From the NCBI GenBank assembly GCA_964410485.1, contig CAYPHJ010000085.1:1-20271 (forward strand): DNA of 20,271 nucleotides. Reading direction: 5' to 3'. The position numbers and the translations under genes are program-made. Origin of the DNA: CAYPHJ01 sp964410485 (lineage in GTDB: Bacteria; Desulfobacterota; Binatia; UBA9968). Under the pieces are notes generated by a model that saw nothing but the letters and a program-made list of their open reading frames with translations, did not search any database and had not been told where the DNA came from. Positions 7,579 through 14,952 of this stretch are shown here, in pieces (position 1 is the first letter of the stretch; each line of letters opens with the position of its first letter).

Positions 7579-8067
7579 TCATGGCGTTTCTGCAATGAAC
7601 AAAGCAGCGACGCGGCTTTCGAGCAGTTGTAGTTTTTCTTGTGGGGCCTCGCCCCGGTCCAAAACGTGAACGGTCAGCGCACCATCTCGCATCCATACGC
7701 TGGCAGTCCCGGGCAGCAGACTAACGATCCAAACAAAGAACACGCGCGACGCTTCGCTGTCCAGTTTGAATACGTGATCCACAAAACCCGGGTTGAGTGG
7801 CATTGAAGGCCGCAGCGCCCGCCGCGCCACGTCCCAACCACCGAGCAGCGATTGCCCGAGGAAAAACGGGACGAAGCGCATGACCCCTATGAGGTTCAAA
7901 CGCCACCTGCGCTCGGGCCATAACCGCATGCTAGCGATGGTTGCGGCTACAAGCACGATCAAAGCAAGCGGCCATTCCTCCAGGCTTCCCGCAGTCAGAA
8001 CCAGCCAGGCCGCGGCAAAGACCACGCACCTAAAAAAAGCCATTCTGAGTGTTTGGTAAGTGATCAT
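7579..8067 (-). CDS. mrpE: Mrp-type Na+/H+ antiporter subunit E
   Basis: A 162-residue MnhE/MrpE family protein (MbhA equivalent). Two to three membrane segments lie near the N-terminus (about 8-45), followed by a cytoplasmic domain. Family features are VRRAL-like WDVARRALRPSMPLNPGF (about 79-96) and the SLLPGTASV segment with a following VHVLD strand. MrpE is needed for assembly or activity of the multi-subunit antiporter in the inner membrane. It is the last gene of the operon, separated from the third antiporter-like gene by a 118-bp repeat-bearing spacer rather than the overlaps seen elsewhere. No strong ribosome-binding site precedes the ATG at 8067. A second in-frame Met at residue 9 is an alternative start. 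Confidence 0.88.
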   Translation of the reverse strand: MITYQTLRMAFFRCVVFAAAWLVLTAGSLEEWPLALIVLVAATIASMRLWPERRWRLNLIGVMRFVPFFLGQSLLGGWDVARRALRPSMPLNPGFVDHVFKLDSEASRVFFVWIVSLLPGTASVWMRDGALTVHVLDRGEAPQEKLQLLESRVAALFIAETP

Positions 8068-8097
8068 CTAGCGCCACAGAGGCTTTGCAAGGAAAAT

Positions 8098-8176
8098 TGG
8101 AGCACTGGAATAATGGAGTACTGCGTTTTTCAAAACGTCTCCGATACCCCAGCACTCCATCACTCCGTCACTCCAG
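8098..8176. repeat. TGGAG/CTCCA inverted-repeat element, copy B
   Basis: The left arm (8098-8123) reads TGGAG, CACTGGAATAA, TGGAGTACTG. The right arm (8150-8176) reads CAGCACTCCATCACTCC and then GTCACTCCAG. The reverse complement of the right arm repeats the same TGGAGTG/TGGAGT words, giving an imperfect hairpin of about 79 bp around a central CGTTTTTCAAAACG. It lies wholly in the gap between the third antiporter gene and mrpE and matches the design of copy A at 603-703. Confidence 0.65.
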
Positions 8177-8185
8177 TCTTCGTGC

Positions 8186-9940
8186 TTACGATACCGCAAA
8201 CATCAGGCCCAACAGCGCCAGAACGAGCGCGAGGAAAACTACTCCCGCAACGTTCCATGACGCAAGCGCCCTCTCGATGCGGTTCAACAGGTGCTGTTTG
8301 CGTTCGCTTTCCACGAACATCCGCACATAAGGTTCTAAATTGATCTCCAGAGTGCCCGGAGCGCCAAGTCGCGAGCGATGCCATACTCCGCTAAGCACTC
8401 GACCAAATTGCTCGAACCACACAACCATGTCACCCGCTTGGACCCGATACGGGACTTCCCTTTCACCGAATAGCCGAACCGCGACCAAGAGAAGCACCGC
8501 CCCGAGGAGCATCGGCCATAGCGCATCCCACGTCTCGGCGAGGCCAAAACCCGGCAGCTCGAGCAGCACCCCATAGTAGGGAACGACAAACCACGTGCCC
8601 GCGACCACCAAAGTGAGTAACAACGCCCATGACCACCAGATTGCCGCTCCGTATCGATGCGCATGAGCGTGGCCCATTTCTCCCCAGATCAGCAATAGAA
8701 AGCGCCCGAGCAGGAGCGTGGTCCCGATAGCGCTTAACGGGAGCGCCCAATCGAGGAGCGGGCCCGCAAACCCGGGAGCATGGACTGAGATCGCCTTGAG
8801 ACCCTTTTTGGTAATAGCGCCGCTGGTTAAAGGCCCTCCGGCAATCACGGCTGCTGCAATCAGAAGTCCGGCGAGAGTGAAAATTTCTCTGCGGCGATTG
8901 CCAGCGGCAGCCGCCGCAACTCCCACGCCGAGAAAGAGCGCTCCTTTGGCCAAGCCGTGACCAAGAGCATAGAGCGCAACTACGCTCAAGATATTGGCGC
9001 GCTGTTCGGGAGCGGCAAGGCCAAGGCCAACCGCCACTGTCATCAACCCCATCTGGCTGATGCTCGAATAAGCAAGGTTAGTTTTGGGTTCCTCCTGGCT
9101 GACCCCAACGATGACCGCATAAAATACAGCCGCCAGCCCAAGGAGAATCAAGAACATGCTCCAGAACGGCATGGCCGCCACGCCAATCGGAAAGAGGTTT
9201 AGCCAACCGAGCAGTCCGGCTTTGATTATCGACCCGCTCAGCACGGCGCTTGCGGGGGTAGGCGCCACGGGGTGGGCAAGCGGCAACCACATGTGCAGGA
9301 TCAATACCCCTGCCTTGACCCCAAAGCCGACAAACGTGCAGAGGATGAGCAAATTGCCGTTGGGTGCTGTTGCAACGCCCTGTCGGATCTCCGACATCAA
9401 CGTAGACCCGGTACTGGCGACGGCAACAAAGACGGCGACGAGTATAAAAGCCTCGCCGATAATGGCCATGACAACATAGACCAAACCGGCCCGCCGCGCG
9501 CGGTCACTGCGCTCGTAGACCACCAAGCCATAAGCGGCAAATGTCATGAGTACAAAGAAGGCGTAGAAACTCGCAATATCCTCGGCAAGGACAAGACCGA
9601 TGTTGCCACTCATCGTGAGCAGAAAGAAAAAATAGAAGACCCGCTGCCGATCGTCTTTTGGCAGATATGAACCCGCATAGACTCCCGCCGCCAACCACAG
9701 GATGGCCGTAAAAAACAGGAATATGCGACGCAGTGGATCCAGTCCGAACACCGTTCCGAGAAGGAGCCACGGAAGGGTGAGACCGCTGCCGTCGGGCGTG
9801 AAAAGCGCAAGAGCAAGAGCTGGTAAAATAGACACGCCGCAAATTATCTCCCTCGCCACGCTTTGGAGACGCTTGTGAAGCACTGCAAAAGCCGCCAGCA
9901 AAGGGAGCGCAATAGCCGTAGCCCAAAGCATATGCCTCAT
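8186..9940 (-). CDS. Third NuoL/MrpD-like antiporter subunit of the Mrp-like operon (D3)
   Basis: A 584-residue polytopic membrane protein of the proton-conducting transporter (complex I NuoL/M/N, Mrp A/D) family, with about 14 membrane helices. Family lysines are present: Lys209 (FGVKAGVLILHMWLP, TM7), Lys240 (SGSIIKAG, TM8) and Lys378/379 (TSGAITKKG, TM12). The normally invariant TM5 glutamate is replaced by Val130 (FYAFFVLMTF), in gapless alignment with D1 Glu142 and D2 Glu140. A short HAHAH lies at 424-428. A soluble stretch and final helix (about 500-584) form a C-terminal extension not found in D1 or D2. The start at 9940 overlaps the D2 stop by 4 bp (ATGA). Residue 4 is also Met (9931). 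The open frame extends upstream to 9997, but that part lies inside D2. The subunit may stand in for the N-terminal half of MrpA. Confidence 0.88.
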   Translation of the reverse strand: MRHMLWATAIALPLLAAFAVLHKRLQSVAREIICGVSILPALALALFTPDGSGLTLPWLLLGTVFGLDPLRRIFLFFTAILWLAAGVYAGSYLPKDDRQRVFYFFFLLTMSGNIGLVLAEDIASFYAFFVLMTFAAYGLVVYERSDRARRAGLVYVVMAIIGEAFILVAVFVAVASTGSTLMSEIRQGVATAPNGNLLILCTFVGFGVKAGVLILHMWLPLAHPVAPTPASAVLSGSIIKAGLLGWLNLFPIGVAAMPFWSMFLILLGLAAVFYAVIVGVSQEEPKTNLAYSSISQMGLMTVAVGLGLAAPEQRANILSVVALYALGHGLAKGALFLGVGVAAAAAGNRRREIFTLAGLLIAAAVIAGGPLTSGAITKKGLKAISVHAPGFAGPLLDWALPLSAIGTTLLLGRFLLLIWGEMGHAHAHRYGAAIWWSWALLLTLVVAGTWFVVPYYGVLLELPGFGLAETWDALWPMLLGAVLLLVAVRLFGEREVPYRVQAGDMVVWFEQFGRVLSGVWHRSRLGAPGTLEINLEPYVRMFVESERKQHLLNRIERALASWNVAGVVFLALVLALLGLMFAVS

Positions 9941-11433
9941 CTCACATAGAGTAGGATTGCAATCTGCTTGGCCAAAGCGAGAGGGCTGTAGTGCCAAAAT
10001 GCGAGCGCTCCCGCCGCAAGCGAGATTGCGGCGGTCGTCACGGTCGGCCAGAGCATGCTTGGCCGCGTCTCGTGGCCCGGCACCGAGAGCTTCACAGGAG
10101 CCGGTTCTGCTGGTTGTTCAAACCACACCTTATAGATGATCGGCAAGAAATAAGCGGCGTTGAGCAAAGTACTGGCGATCAGCACTGGCACGACCCACCA
10201 CTGCCCCGCTTCCAATCCACCGAGCGCCAAATACCACTTGCTGACGAACCCGGCCAGTGGCGGCGCCCCCATCATGCCGAAAGCAGCGACGGTAAACGCC
10301 GCCATGGTCACCGGGAGCTGCGTGCCGATACCGTTCATTTCGCTGATTTTTTTTAAGCCAAGGGTTTTCTCGATGATGCCGGCGCAAAAGAACAGGGTAA
10401 TCTTCATGATGCCCTGGTGGATGAGATGCACGAGGCTCCCGGTTGAAGAAACGACGCCGATGATGCTGGCCCCCAACGCGATGTACGAAAGCTGGCTCAC
10501 GGTGGAGTAGGCGAGCCGCTTTTTAAGCTCATCCTGCTGCAGTGCCCGAATGGAACCGTAGATGATTGTGATCGCCGCCAGTACGGCCACGGGCAGCAAC
10601 AATCCTTGCTCCCAGGCAAATTCCACGCCGTAAACGTCGTAGATAACCCGCACGATGCCGAAGGCGCCGGCTTTGACGACGGCAACCGCGTGCAGCAGGG
10701 CGCTAACCGGTGCCGGCGCGATCATTGCGATGGGGAGCCAGCCGTGGAGCGGTACCAGAGCGGCTTTCACTCCGAGGCTCAAGATCAACAACGTAAAAAT
10801 AACAACCAGAGTTCCGGGAAACGTCTCAGCCAGCGGTTCAACCGTGCCACCGGGCACAAAATCAACCGGCCCCGTAAGCTCGATCAGCCAGACTACTGCG
10901 ACAAACAAAACAGCGCCCCCCGTGAGCGTGTACCATAGATAGGTGCGACCTGCTTTGAGCGCTTCTTCGCTGCCTTGATGAATCACCAACGGGTATGTTG
11001 TCAGCGTCAGGAACTCGTAAAAAATAAAGAAGGTGATGAGATTGCCGGCGAGAGCGACACCGACGCTCGCGGTGACGCACATGCTGAAGAAACCAAAAAA
11101 CCGGCCCAATTCCGGAAGCTCCCGCATGTAGCCGTTGGCGTACATTGTGGTTACAAACCAGAGCACCGTCGACAGCACAAGCAACAACATTGACAGCAGA
11201 TCGACATGCAAGAGAAAATCAAACCCGAGGACAATCGTGAAGCGCGTTTCAAACACATGCCCGTGAAAAACGCCCCACATGACAAACGTAACGAGAATCA
11301 GTTTGAGACCGGCACCCAACATGTTGAGACCGGTGCGCAGCGCGTGTTGCTCATCCCGAAGAAAAAAAACGCAAAGCCCGGTAAAAAACGAGCTTGCCAG
11401 AATCAAAGGTGGCAGCCACGCACTCCAGCTCAT
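9937..11433 (-). CDS. Second MrpD-like antiporter subunit (D2)
   Basis: A 498-residue NuoM/MrpD-family integral membrane protein, about 14 helices. All expected charged residues of a proton/sodium-translocating subunit are present: Glu140 in TM5 (FFIFYEFLTLTTYPLV), Lys223 in TM7 (GVKAALVPLHGWLP), Lys254 in TM8 (VVKAGAFG), and a TM12 lysine in PPLAGFVSKWYLA. The start is the ATG at 11433, overlapping the D1 stop by 4 bp (ATGA). The same frame is open upstream to 12096, but that upstream peptide is a frameshifted reading of D1, rich in Arg, His and Ser, and is not real. It differs clearly in sequence from D1 and D3, so the three are old paralogues rather than a recent duplication. Confidence 0.93.
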   Translation of the reverse strand: MSWSAWLPPLILASSFFTGLCVFFLRDEQHALRTGLNMLGAGLKLILVTFVMWGVFHGHVFETRFTIVLGFDFLLHVDLLSMLLLVLSTVLWFVTTMYANGYMRELPELGRFFGFFSMCVTASVGVALAGNLITFFIFYEFLTLTTYPLVIHQGSEEALKAGRTYLWYTLTGGAVLFVAVVWLIELTGPVDFVPGGTVEPLAETFPGTLVVIFTLLILSLGVKAALVPLHGWLPIAMIAPAPVSALLHAVAVVKAGAFGIVRVIYDVYGVEFAWEQGLLLPVAVLAAITIIYGSIRALQQDELKKRLAYSTVSQLSYIALGASIIGVVSSTGSLVHLIHQGIMKITLFFCAGIIEKTLGLKKISEMNGIGTQLPVTMAAFTVAAFGMMGAPPLAGFVSKWYLALGGLEAGQWWVVPVLIASTLLNAAYFLPIIYKVWFEQPAEPAPVKLSVPGHETRPSMLWPTVTTAAISLAAGALAFWHYSPLALAKQIAILLYVR

Positions 11434-12941
11434 AGCGCGCCTCCCCCGGCATCGAACGGGAACGGCGCTCCAATACGCAGCAAGGTGAGGGGTTCTTCGA
11501 GTCGAAATCCGATCAATACGGAGAGAATAGCGAGCGCCAGCGCGATCAGTTCCAAGGATTGGCGGACTGGCTTTCTCCCGGCAGGCGGCTCGGTAATCTG
11601 AAAAGCATAGCGCAGCATCAGGGCCACATATCCAGCGGTCAGCAAGCTGCCAACAACCATTATGGGCACCCACCACCATTGCCCGCTCGCAAGCGCCGCG
11701 CGCATGATGAGGAACTTGGCGACAAAACCGCTGCTCGGCGGCAGCCCGATCAGGCTCATCCCGGCTATCGCCAGCGCGAATGAGGTCAACGGCATCACGC
11801 GGAATAGTCCGCGCATGACCTGCAACTGATCGGTTCCATAAGCGGAGAGCACCAGACCCGCTGCCAGGAACATGGCGCTCTTGGCCAAGGCATGCGAAAC
11901 GACCTGGTACATGACGCCTGTGGAGGCTTCGGCAAGCCAAGGAGCGAAAATTTCTTCCTTTCCAGTGACTGCAATGGCGGTGAGTGGAAAGAGCAGAAAC
12001 ATGTATCCCACCTGGGCCACGGTAGAGTGAGCGATCAGCAGCTTCAAGCGGCGCTGGCGGATCGCTTCGAACGAGCCCCAGAGAATCGCCATGCAACCCA
12101 AGCCACCAAGCATCAGCCCCGCCCCCGGCAACACGGTGTCGTGAAACACGCTGAACCAGAGCCTCACCAGGATGAAAAACGATCCCTTGATCACAAGCGC
12201 TGAAAGGATGGCGCTTACGGGGGCCGAAGCGTTGGCGTGCGCGGGCGGCAACCAGAAATGCAACGGGAAGAGCGCGGTTTTCAGTGCCAACCCGATTACC
12301 ATCATCGAGAAAGCCGCCAGCGAGCCGGGAGTAGACCGTACCAGATCACCCAGCAAAAAGAGATCCAGAACCCCATAATCCGCATAGAGCAGTGCGACAC
12401 CGAGCAGGTAGCTCAGCGAGCCAAGGAAGGCCGCGATCAAGTAACGCATCGCGGCCGTGAGCGCCTCCTTCTTGCCGGCCAGTGTGATCAGCGCAATGGC
12501 AGCCAGCCCCATCAGCTCGAAGACTACATAGATGTTAAAAATATCCGAGGCAACGAACAGGGCGTTCATCGCGGCCCAAAGTGAAAACCACAGAGGCCAA
12601 AACAAGCTTGCTTCATGGAGAGGGTGCCTTTCACTTCCCTCGGGCGCGTAATAAATCGCCCCGAACGACGTGATGAAACAGCCGATGACAGCCATCAGCA
12701 GAAGCATAAAAATGCTCAAACCGTCGGCATAAAGTCTGATACCGAGTGGAAGACCCCAGCCGCCAAGCTGGTAATGGACAGGACCGCCGGTCCACAAGGC
12801 CACTGCCAGCACAACCGTGCTCACGAGAATGGCGAGCGCCGTCAGACCGGCAAGAGTCTTGCGCGCTCTTGCTTCGATGAGGTAACCCAAAACGGCGCCC
12901 GCCAGCGGCACAAGAATCACCGCCCCGAGCGCTGCGGTCAT
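11430..12941 (-). CDS. mrpD: MrpD-type antiporter subunit (D1)
   Basis: A 503-residue NuoN/NuoM-like subunit and the best candidate for canonical MrpD because it directly follows mrpC. About 14 membrane helices. Key residues are Glu142 in TM5 (IYVVFELMGLAAIAL), Lys221 in TM7 (LALKTALFPLHFWLP), Lys252 in TM8 (LVIKGSFF) and a TM12 lysine (PPSSGFVAKFLIM). In Mrp antiporters this subunit exchanges H+ and drives coupled Na+ efflux with the rest of the complex. The ATG at 12941 overlaps the mrpC stop by 4 bp, and its stop overlaps the D2 start by 4 bp, so translation is probably coupled. Confidence 0.94.
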   Translation of the reverse strand: MTAALGAVILVPLAGAVLGYLIEARARKTLAGLTALAILVSTVVLAVALWTGGPVHYQLGGWGLPLGIRLYADGLSIFMLLLMAVIGCFITSFGAIYYAPEGSERHPLHEASLFWPLWFSLWAAMNALFVASDIFNIYVVFELMGLAAIALITLAGKKEALTAAMRYLIAAFLGSLSYLLGVALLYADYGVLDLFLLGDLVRSTPGSLAAFSMMVIGLALKTALFPLHFWLPPAHANASAPVSAILSALVIKGSFFILVRLWFSVFHDTVLPGAGLMLGGLGCMAILWGSFEAIRQRRLKLLIAHSTVAQVGYMFLLFPLTAIAVTGKEEIFAPWLAEASTGVMYQVVSHALAKSAMFLAAGLVLSAYGTDQLQVMRGLFRVMPLTSFALAIAGMSLIGLPPSSGFVAKFLIMRAALASGQWWWVPIMVVGSLLTAGYVALMLRYAFQITEPPAGRKPVRQSLELIALALAILSVLIGFRLEEPLTLLRIGAPFPFDAGGGAL

Positions 12942-13249
12942 TCGTCGTCTCCGACATCTTCGAGTGTTTTGCGACCCGTCGCGACATAGATACGCCGCGC
13001 CAACGCAATACCGAACGCAGTTGCGGCAAGAGCCACAACAATGCCGGTCAAAACCATCGCATGAGGAACCGGGTCGGGAAAGGCGCCGGCGTTACGCCTT
13101 GCGACGCTGATGAGGAAAAGAAAAACACCGCCGCCCAGGACGTTGAGAGCGATGATCTTGCGGAGAAGGTGCGGCTGGACAATGAGGCCGTACAAAGCCA
13201 AACAAAACAACAAAACGCCGCCAATGCTGTAAAGCAGGAAATAAGGCAT
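12938..13249 (-). CDS. mrpC: Mrp-type antiporter subunit C (NuoK-like)
   Basis: A 103-residue protein with three membrane helices (about 3-22, 28-50, 62-88), the normal size and fold of MrpC/MnhC and NuoK. The segment DPVPHAMVLTGIVVALAATA at 59-78 matches the family signature DPxPxAxVLTxIVI. In the complex it forms part of the narrow membrane module linking the antiporter subunits. The start codon directly abuts the mrpB stop codon (TGA then ATG), and the end overlaps D1 by 4 bp. Confidence 0.93.
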   Translation of the reverse strand: MPYFLLYSIGGVLLFCLALYGLIVQPHLLRKIIALNVLGGGVFLFLISVARRNAGAFPDPVPHAMVLTGIVVALAATAFGIALARRIYVATGRKTLEDVGDDE

Positions 13250-13987
13250 TCAAGAACCGCCACTCTCCCCAAAGCGCGTCGCGGGCTGCAGGCCAATGAG
13301 CAGGGCTGTAATCGTTACGCCGATCGATATAGTGGCAAAGAACTCGATCAACAGGATGATTGTTCCCGCATAGGGAGTAGGATAACGCAGCATATCCGTG
13401 CCTGCTGCAAGCGTCACGACCGCAAGTATCGCGAAGGCACCGAAGCCCGCCAGCACCATGAGCTTTAACATCATGGGCTGGATGCCGGCGATCGAACGAT
13501 GGCCGGCCAACCAGAGCAAAACCCCGGCAGCCCCGATCACAATACCGGCCTGAAAAGCGCCGCCGGGGGAGAATTTTCCCAGCCACAGGAGATAGCCCGA
13601 AATCAGGAACGCCAATGGTACAACGACTCGTACAAACCCCAGCAAAACGCTACCGGGATTCGGGTTCATGGGCGCACTGTCAAGCGACAAGCTCCCTCGG
13701 ATTGCCAAAACTCCCAGCCAGCCGAGTAGCAGCACTCCAAGTTCCAGCCAGGTGTCATAGCCCCTGAAGTTCAGCAGCACGGCGGTGACGGGATGCTCCA
13801 CCCCGCTGACCGCCATATAATTTTTGGTATCGATTGTAAGGCCTCCCGGATCGCGCGACAGACCCAGAACAACCGCAACGAGCGCCCCTGCCAATGCCAA
13901 GCACACAAGCGCAGCGGGGATCTTGCCAGCGCCCTGATTCAGTGCGTTTCGGTAGGGCACGTTCGGTTGTTCATCGATGCTTTTCAT
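13250..13987 (-). CDS. mrpB: Mrp-type antiporter subunit B, MbhE + MnhB fusion
   Basis: A 245-residue membrane protein. Residues 1 to about 100 (IPAALVCLALAGALVAVVLG, then TAVLLNFRGYDTWLELGVLL) look like the MbhE segment, which in classical Mrp is the far C-terminus of MrpA. Residues about 115-240 form the MnhB/MbhF domain (VVVPLAFLISGYLLWLG, FSPGGAFQAGIVIGAA, ILLIEFFATISIG). I chose the ATG at 13987, giving a 17-bp overlap with the preceding gene. The frame is open eight codons further up (14011), which would lengthen the overlap. The fusion merges what Mbh operons encode as two genes (mbhE, mbhF). Confidence 0.88.
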   Translation of the reverse strand: MKSIDEQPNVPYRNALNQGAGKIPAALVCLALAGALVAVVLGLSRDPGGLTIDTKNYMAVSGVEHPVTAVLLNFRGYDTWLELGVLLLGWLGVLAIRGSLSLDSAPMNPNPGSVLLGFVRVVVPLAFLISGYLLWLGKFSPGGAFQAGIVIGAAGVLLWLAGHRSIAGIQPMMLKLMVLAGFGAFAILAVVTLAAGTDMLRYPTPYAGTIILLIEFFATISIGVTITALLIGLQPATRFGESGGS

Positions 13988-14219
13988 CCGACTCCATGTG
14001 CCCGACAGCATCCAGTAGCAGGGCGCCGGTTAGCCCGGCGCCTATCGCCGCTTCCGCCAACGCGATATCGGGAGCGTCGAGACGTGCCCATGACAGCGCT
14101 AGCAGCAATCCCAGCGTGATAAACAGCACAACTGCGCGAAACGTGTCCGGCGTAACCATCACGCGCCACGCCAGCAGCACCAACCCGATTACGAGTCCAA
14201 AGTCGAATAACCACTGCAT
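13971..14219 (-). CDS. MbhD-like subunit (DUF4040, equivalent to MrpA C-terminal region)
   Basis: An 82-residue protein with three membrane helices, ending in LDAPDIALAEAAIGAGLTGA, the hallmark of the MbhD/DUF4040 family. This unit is related to NuoJ and in classical Mrp complexes forms part of the C-terminal extension of MrpA. Here it is a free-standing gene. The ATG at 14219 shares one base with the mrpG stop (TGATG). The frame is open further up to 14279, but that part would overlap mrpG heavily and adds a polar, Gln-rich tail, so the short form is preferred. Confidence 0.88.
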   Translation of the reverse strand: MQWLFDFGLVIGLVLLAWRVMVTPDTFRAVVLFITLGLLLALSWARLDAPDIALAEAAIGAGLTGALLLDAVGHMESDEKHR

Positions 14220-14512
14220 CACGGTGCTCCCGGATGTTTGCGGCGCTGACTGAGTGCGCTGCTGGCAATCAGATAACAAGCCGTAGAGCTCGACACGAGA
14301 GCAAACAACCAGACAAACAGTAATTTGATCGCACCCGCAAGATCGGTTTCGAGTAGCATCACTCCCAGAATAGTGAAACCCAGGCCGAGATTATCCGCCT
14401 TTGTGAGCGCATGGATACGGCTGTAGGTATCGGGGAAGCGGAGCAACCCAATGGTGCCGGCAAAGAAAAAAAAAGCTCCGACCAAAATGGTGCTGCCCGC
14501 CAGCCATTCCAT
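14219..14512 (-). CDS. mrpG: Mrp-type antiporter subunit G
   Basis: A 97-residue, three-helix membrane protein of the MnhG/MrpG family (MbhC equivalent). The signature IGLLRFPDTYSRIHALTKAD at 22-41 is clear, followed by LGLGFTILGVMLLE and a third helix LLFVWLFALVSSSTA. It lies 10 bp after mrpF and overlaps the following MbhD-like gene by one base. A GAGAAAG upstream may act as a weak ribosome-binding site. Confidence 0.93.
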   Translation of the reverse strand: MEWLAGSTILVGAFFFFAGTIGLLRFPDTYSRIHALTKADNLGLGFTILGVMLLETDLAGAIKLLFVWLFALVSSSTACYLIASSALSQRRKHPGAP

Positions 14513-14522
14513 AGAGTCTTTC

Positions 14523-14795
14523 TCAGCTGATGTCTCTCACTCCACTGGCAGCGCGTTTGACGTAGGCAACGATCGTCATGACGGCTAGCAAGGCAAATAC
14601 CAGAGCAACGTTGACAAAGGCGGGTTCGGAAAGAGCGACCGACAGCAAAACAAGAATAGCGACGCTCGTGGTACCGAGGAGTTGCACGACGAGCATGCGA
14701 TCCGCCGCCGTTGGACCCAGCACAAGGCGAATGGCCCCGGCAAAAATATTGAACAAAAGAAAGGCGGACACACCGAATAGAAATTCGTTCAACAC
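14523..14795 (-). CDS. mrpF: Mrp-type antiporter subunit F (first gene of operon)
   Basis: A 90-residue, three-helix protein of the MnhF/MrpF family (MbhB equivalent), recognised by RLVLGPTAADRM at 23-34. I chose the GTG start at 14795. GGAAGAG lies five bases upstream, the resulting length is normal for MrpF, and the only upstream ATG (14873) falls inside the predicted -35 element. TTG at 14792 is also possible. In well-known MrpF proteins the motif reads DRVVALDxxG. Here it reads DRMLVVQLLG, so the second acidic residue is Gln38 (codon CAA at 14684-14682). It heads the operon and is preceded by a candidate promoter about 55 bp upstream. Confidence 0.88.
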   Translation of the reverse strand: MLNEFLFGVSAFLLFNIFAGAIRLVLGPTAADRMLVVQLLGTTSVAILVLLSVALSEPAFVNVALVFALLAVMTIVAYVKRAASGVRDIS

Positions 14796-14825
14796 GTATT
14801 CTCTTCCAAACGCAGAAAAATCAGC

Positions 14826-14840
14826 GTGACGACCCGTCAC
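14826..14840. promoter_or_regulatory. Small inverted repeat at the start of the mrp leader
   Basis: GTGAC, GACCC, GTCAC at 14826-14840 forms a 5-bp inverted repeat around a 5-base loop, just downstream of the predicted mrp transcription start (about 14843). It could be an operator half-site pair or a 5' leader hairpin. The arms are short and may be chance. Confidence 0.25.
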
Positions 14841-14849
14841 TCCCGTAAC

Positions 14850-14878
14850 TATATAATAAAAGTGACAATGCACAACAA
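14850..14878 (-). promoter_or_regulatory. Candidate sigma70 promoter for the mrp operon
   Basis: On the minus strand TTGTTG (14878-14873) is followed after exactly 17 bases by TATATA (14855-14850), in a locally AT-rich patch. Transcription would start near 14843 and give a leader of about 48 bases before the GTG of mrpF. This position independently argues against the ATG at 14873 as the mrpF start. Confidence 0.5.
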
Positions 14879-14952
14879 TTCAATCGATCCGCGGGTGCTT
14901 GCATTACAAGAGACGAAAAGCTAACCAAACAGCGCGCACTGCGCGCAGTTGC

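Noticed and set aside
11434..12096. Upstream extension of the D2 reading frame (about 220 extra residues)
   Set aside because: It is a shifted reading of D1, with Arg/His/Ser-rich, non-membrane composition. The ATGA overlap at 11433 gives a natural start and a normal-length protein.
14796..14873. ATG start for mrpF at 14873
   Set aside because: It would put the start inside the predicted -35 element and add a 26-residue tail not typical of MrpF. The GTG at 14795 has a good ribosome-binding site.
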